A stretch of DNA of 64,000 nt from Crocodylus rhombifer (lineage: Eukaryota > Chordata > Crocodylia > Crocodylidae), in the NCBI GenBank assembly GCA_038503035.1, contig JAVSML010000045.1:1118971-1182970 (forward strand), read 5' to 3'. The notes below the pieces were generated by a model that made no database searches, was not told the DNA's origin, and saw only the letters and a list, made by a program, of their open reading frames with translations. Positions 55,920 through 64,000 of the stretch are shown here, in pieces; positions within the stretch are counted from its first letter, which is position 1, and each line of letters starts with the position of its first letter. The position numbers were made by a program, and so were the translations under genes.

Positions 55920-58900
55920 CTTTGTCAGATTTCTGTTCTTTGACACCCATTCCTCATGACAATACTTACTTGAATAACTTCCCGTTAATCATCTTGCCTA
56001 GCTGTGGGTTAGGAAAGTTAAGGTTAAACTGAACTGATCAGATGGTGATAAGAAACACAAAGTAACCGGAATAAACAATAAAATGTTTCACTTAGTGGTC
56101 AAATTTAATATAGAAAAAGCAAGAAAATTCATGGGAACTGAAAATATCACACATCCTAAAGCAGGTGACTGATGGCTGGATTAGGGATATTAGCACGAGT
56201 TTCACTATTTCCTACTTTAAGTGCTGATAATACAGTTCCTAGTAAAAAAGAAGCACAAAGATCCAGCAAGAAGAATTCTTGTAGCTTTGCATCAAGTTCA
56301 TTAACATCTATTATCTTTTTTTATGTAGTTAAGACTCAGGTATCAGTATGCAGAGTTGTTCTCTGACACCATTGCACATGTTCCTTTAACTGCTCAAACG
56401 AGACCCGGGAAGCACAAGATTTATTAAAGAGCAAAGAGAACTGATGGGCGTACAGTAATGAACATTTCTTTCAAGCACGAGCAGCAAACAAACTGATTAT
56501 TGTGGAGATAGGATCAAATTAAAAACATTTTAATTTGAATAAAACTCTCTACTTTATACTTGATCCTGCAGGGATGGAGTTCTGCTTGTACACCTGCTGC
56601 CGAATTCTCAAGCCGTATAGAGAATGCAGAGCACCTTGACGGTGCATTAATGAAAGTGCTGCTGTGGGGCAGCATGTTACTTTTTCACAGCACCAAGAGG
56701 AAAAGGGAGCAGGTAAGTAAACACCTCATTTATATGAGGATCACATCCGATCCTATGTTCTCTTTTCATGTTGCTCTCTTGAGACAAAGGTAGCAGGTGC
56801 ACAAGGAGCTTAAGACACAGTGAAGACTCCAGCTTGTACTTTTACCATACTTGCCTTTGCTCAAATATGTGCCAAGACATAATAACCATGTGATGCTCCA
56901 TGACATGACAGAGACTCGCGAGATCATATTTTGATGCATCTTAATGATGGGTAAACCTCTGTATGTACTTTGAGCTCATAGAACCGAAGGCTATTGGATA
57001 GCATGTTGATGATTTTCCTTGATAAGTCCCTAAGTGAATGCTAGATGTGTGGGCAGATGCTAGTCATTTTATAAGTACATATTATTATGATTAAACCTTT
57101 AGAGATTCAAATTTAAGATTCCTACCAGGCAGAATGTTCTTGTGCTTAGAGAAAGGAATTGAATACAAAGGTGGAGGAAGAAGTGTCTTGTAGTTAAATC
57201 ACTCAACTAAATATAAAGATATAAAAGCCTGGTTCTTTTGAAGTCTGTGACAAGACTTCCAATAGTTTCAGTAGAATCAAATTTCACCCATGCCTCTTTT
57301 CCTATACTGCCTATAGCTTGTTTGCCCATTATTGAAATAGGATGCTTTATGATACCTGCCTACCTATTCTTTTATAAAGAATGTTAAGGTCACTACAGAA
57401 GGCACTATTGCACATTCAAATAATTATTTCCAGGATGACATTTTGGTTGCCTGTTGGAAATAAATTTTTGTTCCCAGTCCACTGAGTGGATAAGAAATCA
57501 CAATAAAAATGAACTAACCTCTTTGATGCCAGTCCCAGCAGAGCGGCAAAAAACATCAAATGGATCTGAAGATTAATTTTCTTTCTTTCCTTCCTAAAAG
57601 TGGACTCTGGGTAGTAACTTCTCATGACCATGGTACTTTAGTTCTAATTCACATGTTAAGAGCCTCTAAGCTTGGCAGTCTTCCACCATTTGTACACCTT
57701 GCACCAGCTGACTTGGTGGATTCATTGGCTAGATAAAGACATTCAAAAAGCCTGTGGCGGGGTCAGTCTAACTTACATGGTTATGTGATTTTTTGGTAGT
57801 GAACAGAACATGCATTCACTCATTGGTGAGGGGCGGTGTGCGGCAAATCTTAGACCGTATTCCACCTTCTTTAAACCAGTCTATGTGCATCGAACTTCTG
57901 TTGTGTTACAGGTATAGACTGGTTTCTGATCACTTAAACCAGTAAAAGTATAATGTCTGTACCTGGCCCTTTTTTGAAGCCATGGCTATTGTCCAGGATT
58001 TTCATCATTTGACACGGGCCCTTCAAGCTGCTGGGCTATTTTTTCTTTTTTTACTTTCTGTTCATGTTCTTAGTGGGTCAGTTCACCAGTCCAGGATTCA
58101 GGTAGGCTAGTACAAGCACTACACTCACCTAAAATATGTTGTCCCCCTCCCACTCCCTTGCCTCAAATTAGAACTAGAAATTATTGTGGGGGGGGAGCCA
58201 CTTAGCAGTTTTATATTCATGTCAAGCTAATTAGAAATATAAAGGAAAAACTGGAGCATGAGAGAATTTTCTATGTGATGTATATTGTAGTCACAGGAGG
58301 ACAATAATTCCAGCACCCTCAATCAGTTCCAGGTTTTTTTTAATAGACAGCCTTTGTGAAGCATTTTGAGCCTGGACTATACAGCAGCTGTTGGGTCCTG
58401 AACTTCCTGAAGCTTGAAACAGCTGATCCCAATGAATAAGTAACCCATTTGCTAACACTCATGGTACCTGACCTACTTTTCAGAACTTTTCCCAGAGGTG
58501 TCACTTAACAATGTATAATTCCCCAAACAATCAAAACTTAAAGTGCTTTTGATATTGTTCCATAAAAAGAACCTTCCTTTCATGAAAATCCTTTCCCAGT
58601 GATCATCTGTGTGTTGAGTCATATATCATGTGATAATTTTAGTTCTGAATTGCTCCCAGGGATGGGTGAGCACATAAGGATCTCCATGAAGTTGGCCTGC
58701 TTTTAGGATCACTTTTCCTAGTCTTTGAAAATTCTCAGGTGCTTGGAGGAATATTTTTTCCCACTTCCTTTTCCCAGTCAGGACTAAAATTAGTAAAATA
58801 TGAACAGAAGAATGATGGTGTTGTGGTCAAATCTCAAGCTGGGGCTCAGGATATTGAGATTCAGCTGTTGTCCCTGCCACAGATTTCCTGGATTATTCTG

Positions 58901-59695
58901 GGAAAATTACTTGGGGCTAAATTCCAGAAATACATAGGTGCCTACAAGCTAATGTTCAGGAGACTTCTCCACCCCAAAGTGGAATCTAGATCCTAAGCTC
59001 CCTATATGATGCATGGGAAGAGTTTTCTTTAAAATGGTGGTGGTGTTGCTACTATATACATTTCATATAAAAATCAAGTATTTTGAGTATCCATCTAGGA
59101 AGGAAAGAAAGCACAAGGATAAATATGACTCTCTGGTCTAGCAGCTAGGAATACTCATTTAGGAGCTAGAAATCATGAACTCTGTCCTTCCTCCCATGAT
59201 TATTCCTGATTTTTTCCCCAATAGCTGTGTAATATAAAATGAAAAAATAGTTTCAGTAGCAACACAGGAGTCCTCTCTCCAAGATGAGTGACCTAAAGAC
59301 TAAGCTGCCATATCATGGGTCTTTTGTACCCTTTCTCTCTAGCCTATACCTTTTTCATTCTTTTTTTAACCTATCTGTCCAGATACTTACAATTTTGACA
59401 AATTGATTCCTTTTGCCCTAAAATTTCTTTTTTATTTTTTTTTTGGGGGGGGGGGGGAGTTATCCTAGAGAAGATATTTTTAGAGAGTTGCAGAAAAAGA
59501 TTATGTCCTTTTTCAATTTTATTTGAACAAATTGTGTTTTCCAAATATCTTGAGAAGCTTCATTTATCTCAGGATCAAGATTCAAATTAAAACATTCAAA
59601 ACTGTAAAGCTACTGACTCAATTTTTTTCACCCTTAATTTGTTCTGTAGTTTTCATTATTACATGAGAATCAGACGAAGTTTGAAGGCACTGAGC
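55920..59695. other. AT-rich region with no recognised gene
   Basis: No domain-bearing frame is seen. A small inverted pair, AAACCAGTCTATG and TATAGACTGGTTT (about 57875-57927), is the main local structure. A T and G homopolymer junction lies at about 59431-59457. Confidence 0.6.
57875..57927. repeat. Hairpin of 13-bp near-perfect arms
   Basis: AAACCAGTCTATG is mirrored by TATAGACTGGTTT with a spacer of roughly 25-30 bp, and AAACCAGT recurs about 12 bp later. Possibly a small MITE. Confidence 0.5.
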
Positions 59696-59700
59696 TATAT

Positions 59701-59999
59701 CAGTGGTTCTCAACCTTTTTAGACTCAAGGCAACACTCATTAGACTCAAGGTAATCCTTGGAAAATGCCACCTTTTTGCCTTTTACTCTTTTTTGACCAT
59801 GGAAAAATAATAAAGCAATTTTTCTGTTGCAAAGGCCTCAGGCCACAACAGGTCAGAATATTTTTAACACTATGGATTCCTATTTGAAATCTCAGCATTT
59901 ACCTTATAAATCATGTGTAGTTGTTTGCATACCTATCAGTACTAATATTGTACTGTACCCTTAAAAGAAAATCTTGGCTCTTCAAGATGAGAATTGCTG
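59701..59999. mobile_element. Charlie-like hAT MITE
   Basis: It begins with CAGTGGTTCTCAACC, the classic Charlie-group hAT terminus, and ends with a decayed mirror (GATGAGAATTGCTG). The flanks AGCTATAT (59693-59700) and GGTTATAT (60000-60007) match at 6 of 8, both differences being transitions, as expected for an 8-bp hAT target duplication. At about 300 bp and without coding capacity, it is non-autonomous. Confidence 0.75.
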
Positions 60000-60107
60000 G
60001 GTTATATCCTTGGGTCTGAATGAACTATGAAGGCTAAGGGCTACTCTGATTCACTAAAGCACTTATGAATTCAACCTTGGTGGGCATTAGGTATTAAGTA
60101 CTCATAG

Positions 60108-60410
60108 GTGGATCCAGACATTACTGTATGGTGATGTTGGTACACTGCTGTGCTTTAGTACTGCCTTTTGGAAGTACTAAAGCACAGCGCAGTATGGGCA
60201 GTTACTGCACCATTTGTGCAGCACACAGGTAAATTTTTGTTTCTATGTCACTGTAGCAGCACACTATACTTGGGGAGTGCGCTGCTACGGTGATGTAGCT
60301 GGTGATCACGTGTAGACACATTTGATCATTATGTCACTGTAGCACACCATACAGCAATGTAGCATGTTGCTACCTCACCATAGAGTGACATATTGATGTG
60401 AACATAGTTA
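60108..60410. mobile_element. Hairpin MITE (copy 2 of 2)
   Basis: It shares with 46797-47045 the hairpin GCTTTAGTACTGCC/GGAAGTACTAAAGC, a following GCGCAGTA block, GGGGGAGTGYGCY-like words and GATGTAGCTGNTGATCAC, in the same order. The ends are inverted (ACTGTATGGTGATGTTGG against CACCATAGAGTGACATA). Non-coding. Confidence 0.65.
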
Positions 60411-62619
60411 GGTACGAGTTTACATACTTTGACTAGGGATAGTATTCAATCTGCTTCTTTATGTCCCTACATGAGTGGGGTTTTTTTTTTTTCTTCTGAA
60501 CTCTACAATTAAGCTTGGAAAAGAAATGAAAGGAAAATAATAACAGAATTAAAATAGCTTCATGGAGGATCTTTAAATATTTAAAGTATTAAATTAATGT
60601 TCCTTCAAATAGTCTCTTAATGGGAGATTTTTGAAATACTGCTTTTATGCATAAGCTCTGTATACTTTTCACTATCATGAATAACTTTGTGATCAATGAG
60701 GCAAAGCTTTAAAGTTAAGCTAGAACAAATAAAACATAAAGCAGCTAAATGGAAATAGAATGTTTTGGGGTCTAAATAGAATGTAGCTTTGCATTTTTTT
60801 AGAAAAACAGAAATAATTCAGGTAATGAAAATCATTAAGGGAGGGGAGAGAGGTTTCGGTGTCCCAGATATCTCCATAATTTGCACGGATGTAACGTGAA
60901 CAGTACATCTATACGATTTTTCAAATTCAAAAAGAGAAATTCTAACTTATCCCCAGTTTTGTAAATAAAGTGGAAGAGAAATTGTTTTAACAAATATATA
61001 GGTAGTTTCCAACTTGGCTACAGGATTCCGTTCTCTGCTGTATCACAGATTTCCTTTGTGACCTGTGCAAGCCATTTAATCTGTCTGTGCCTCATTTAGT
61101 TATATGTAAAAGTGGATAAAAATACTCTCCTATTTTAAAGAGATATAATAAATATATCAAAGACTGAGAGGCATTTAGATGTAAAAAAGGGATAGCTATA
61201 AACTTTTTAAATTTGGAAAAGCTTAGATTAGCCTGGAGTGTAAATGTTTTACTGTGCTTACTCAAATCTAAGATGACCCTGAATAGAAGATGATCCCCCA
61301 ATAGTTAGATTCTATATATGGAAAATCTATATATTTGTTATAATGTTCCAGGTACAGATTCTAATTATTGGAGGTTTGCCTTGATTTTGTCCCCTCCTAT
61401 TGCTATAGCAGGAAAAAAAAATGGGGTCAGATGACCCCTTTGCCCTCTGCTTCACCTCCCCATTTTCTCCCCTGCAATCCCTTCCCCTCCTTTTTGCTAT
61501 CAGACCCTGCTGTCTCTGAGCACATAGAAGTAAGGGACAATTTGAAAACACTGATCTTGAAATAAACATATTGGGTGTGTCCCAATGAGTGCAGACATGT
61601 GTTTCCCCAGGAACAACTAGCAGTGGGGCATATTTGTGCTACTGCAAGTTGTCCCTGGGGAATGCCCATGCACATGTACTCTGGCACATGGCAAATTGCC
61701 CCAAATGACCTGGGCTGGCTCTAGCATCTTTACCTGGGGTCCTGAAGGCCTTCTAGTACTGCAGCAGCCGTGATCTGGGCACACATAGACTGGTGTGGCT
61801 CTGGCTAGACAGGCTTCAGTTTTGGGTGATACACTCTGCAGCTGTGTGTGCTGCCTTGCTTTTTTTGCCCCATGTTTTTGATACAGTGAGTTTCCAGCAT
61901 CTAATTTTGCCTCCTCACTGCAAATGTATTCTCTGCACTGCAAATATGTGTGTGGAGAACCAATTCACATGAGCCATGTGCATTTTGCAGCACCTGAAAA
62001 ACCTTTAAGGTGATGCAAAGTATATGTTCCCACTCATGGGGATGCAGCCTTCGGTAGTAATTTACACATGGGCACATTACTATAGGTACCCTTAGACTGA
62101 GTTCTTGCACATTTTGCCTTTTTGAAACTCCTGCAAGTTTTAGTACATGTACTCTGTAAACAAACTTTTAAGCAGCACTTTTATATCTACTCATATAGAG
62201 TATAAACTATGCATGGTATTAGCTGAAAACCAAAAGGCTCATGATTTGCCATGTAGTTTATTGAACTGGGCCCCAGCAGAGTCAATGGAATTTCAAGCTA
62301 TGGTCACCCCTTACCACTGCACAGTAAATGTGTGTATTTCAGATATCCCACAGAAAGGGTGCGTCCATACATGCAAGCATGTGTGCTTGCAGCAGCTCAA
62401 ATAGAAGAGGTGCAAATTTGAGCTGGGGCTTTTTGTCTCAGCACTTTGGACATGCACTTTGTTGTGGAGCAAATTGTACCACTTGGGGCAAAATAACCCT
62501 GCCTGGCTCCTCCCAGATCTGCAGCCCAGGGGAGCTAGGGCCCAGGGCCAGCACCTGTGCAGTACAAAGAGCTGCCCTGGCAAGTAGCTCAGGGCTACTA
62601 GCTCTCAGGAGCTTCTGGG
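60411..62619. other. AT-rich to mixed region with no recognised gene
   Basis: A T-run at about 60479-60492 and unremarkable AT-rich DNA are followed by a more balanced stretch (61575-62600) with ACATGT-type words but no clear inverted ends. No frame shows a domain. Confidence 0.5.
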
Positions 62620-62627
62620 CTGTTTGC

Positions 62628-63468
62628 TAGGGGTGTGCAAAACAGGGTTTGATTTGGTGCTAGGGATATTTGATTCAGATTCAGATTCAGCCTGAATCAG
62701 GGACAGTGATTTGATTAGATGATTTAGATCTCCATCCCCAATTTGATTCGGCCAAATCTGAATCTGAAGACTCAATGCTGATTCAGAGAATTGGTGATCC
62801 GGCCATAGACATGGCTTTAAACGTTTTTTCTACATACCTCAAGGTATCAGCATGGCTTGTGAATGCTGCGATGCTGGGATAGATGGGGCATCCCAAAGGA
62901 GTGTGGGCCCCCACCCACCGCATGCTCGGCAGTGAACCTGGAAGTGGACTGGGAACTTCCGGTCCACTTCTGGGTCTGCCAGGGAGCACGCTGAGGGATC
63001 CCCCTGCATGCCATGACTCAGCAGTTGCCCATGTGGGGGACCCTGGGTGCACCCCCAGACCCAGGAGGCACCAGTTGCTAAGCCAGGAGGGGCGCGGTGG
63101 GGTGGGGGGGCTTTGCACTCCCCAGTGGACCTGGAAGTGGACCAGAAATGCTTCTGGTCCATTTCCGATTGTGCTGCAGAGTGTGCCAGGGACCCTCCCA
63201 CACTGCTGTGGGACGCTCCATCTGCCCCACCATTGCAGCATTCTTGAACTGCCTGATACCTTGAGGTATGTAGAAAAAAATTTAAAGCTGTGTCTATGGC
63301 TGAATTGCTGAAACTTTCTGAATCTCTCCAAATTGATTCGAAGGGTTCCAATTCAATTTGGAGAGATTAAAGAGTCTCCTGATTCAATTCGGATTCGGAG
63401 GTTCAGCCACTGAAGCAGGCTGAATCTCTGCTGAATCAAATCAGCGACTGAAGCTTCACAAAGCCCTA
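62628..63468. mobile_element. hAT-like element with long inverted ends (copy 2)
   Basis: The ends TAGGGGTGTGCAAAAC and the mirrored GCTTCACAAAGCCCTA agree at 11 of 16 positions. The flanks CTGTTTGC (62620-62627) and ATGTTTGC (63469-63476) match at 7 of 8, an 8-bp duplication typical of hAT. Inner inverted arms extend to about 62855 and 63250, for example CTACATACCTCAAGGTATCA against TGATACCTTGAGGTATGTAG. The core (62880-63230) is GC-rich with its own inverted words (GGAAGTGGAC). The two long minus-strand frames over it come from this symmetry. No transposase is present. Confidence 0.75.
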
Positions 63469-63476
63469 ATGTTTGC

Positions 63477-64000
63477 CCAATATGGGCCATATGTTTTTGA
63501 GTCATGCTCTGTTTTGTCTGCCTTTAATCAGCTTCATAGTTGGTTTCCATTACTGAGCACATGCTACTTTTGGCAGCAGCTTAATGATAGTGTATTTAAT
63601 GAGGTCTCCTATTATGCAAATATAAGATGAGGAGCTTTTTTTCTTCAGGCTGACTGTGGGGATGGGGGGTGGGGAGGGGGACGCATCTTGTAATCAAGCA
63701 AATATGGGAATTTAAAACAATACACATCATTGATATAGCAGAAAGAAGGCATCCAGAAAGATCTGTCTTAGAAAACAGCCTAAGCACTTGAAGGCTTAAA
63801 ATGGGCTGGGTTGCCTGGGGTCATAATCTCAGCCAAAACAAATTGAGAGAGCTGTCAGGCAGGTGAACTTATTGTGAGGTGCTTGTTTTAGGGCCAAGTC
63901 TGAGGTAGCACTCCCAGCAGGCAAACAGAGTACAACAGTATCTTTTTCCAGGCCCAGCATGTTTTCTTGCATCTTTTCCCTTGTTTTTTAGAAAGGACTC
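63477..64000. other. No recognised feature
   Basis: Mixed-composition DNA with a G-rich patch near 63657-63682. Nothing further is recognised before the window ends. Confidence 0.6.

Noticed and set aside
62783..63351. Two overlapping minus-strand frames of 170-182 codons
   Set aside because: They lie in the inverted arms and core of the hAT-like element and have no transposase or other motif.
1..64000. CRISPR arrays, prokaryotic operons, tRNA or rRNA genes
   Set aside because: No spaced identical repeats, no ribosome-binding-site and operon structure, and no cloverleaf with A and B boxes that I could recognise.

Overview
This window is transposon-rich vertebrate nuclear DNA. It most resembles a non-avian sauropsid, and a crocodilian is my best guess. 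The reasons are many CR1 LINEs of very different ages (some almost coding-intact), a decayed gammaretrovirus-like provirus, hAT-type DNA transposons and many foldback MITE-like elements, all in AT-rich, CpG-poor filler with no operons. I recognise no host protein-coding exon, tRNA, rRNA or CRISPR. The window is probably intergenic or intronic. A run of ten Ns at 21243-21252 is an assembly gap.

Layout. 1-7607: remains of one plus-strand endogenous retrovirus entered inside gag (gag, protease, RT, RNase H, integrase, env, polypurine tract, 3' LTR), broken by stops and frameshifts and split in env by a minus-strand CR1 (about 5985-6963). 7608-8178: a second pol fragment fused directly to the LTR, with its second half inverted. 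8180-11825: unique-looking AT-rich DNA. 11830-12745: an old CR1. 12795-16365: three foldback elements, two with GC-rich cores. 16383-17957: a young CR1 with intact RT motifs. 17960-24590: AT-rich filler, G- or C-rich patches and another GC-core foldback. 24701-25003: a hAT element. 25222-31195: one old minus-strand CR1 cut into three pieces by a hAT-like element (25929-27535, carrying a CpG-rich core) and by a younger plus-strand CR1 (29008-30504).

31200-37215: AT-rich DNA with short CR1 tails, one showing a 5' inversion, and foldbacks. 37215-41234: a nearly full-length CR1 with an SGNH-esterase ORF1 and an endonuclease/RT ORF2 broken at one visible place, a G run. 41650-45038: a long but decayed CR1 of another subfamily that has lost the RT catalytic FADD segment. 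45944-46728: a minus-strand CR1. 46797-64000: AT-rich filler holding small CR1 tails, a pair of related hairpin MITEs (46.8 kb and 60.1 kb), GC-rich foldback DNA (53.5-55.9 kb), a Charlie-like hAT (59701-59999) and a second copy of the hAT-like family (62628-63468).

How the parts relate. Nesting gives relative ages: the old minus CR1 is older than the hAT-like element and the plus CR1 inside it, and the provirus is older than the CR1 in env. The CR1 ORFs would make an RNA-binding/esterase protein and an endonuclease-reverse transcriptase for target-primed retrotransposition. The MITEs encode nothing and would depend on transposases supplied elsewhere. The least explained items are the CpG-rich core of the hAT-like element at 26221-27291, the recurring plan of AT-rich inverted arms around a GC-rich core, and the inverted pol fragment joined to the LTR.
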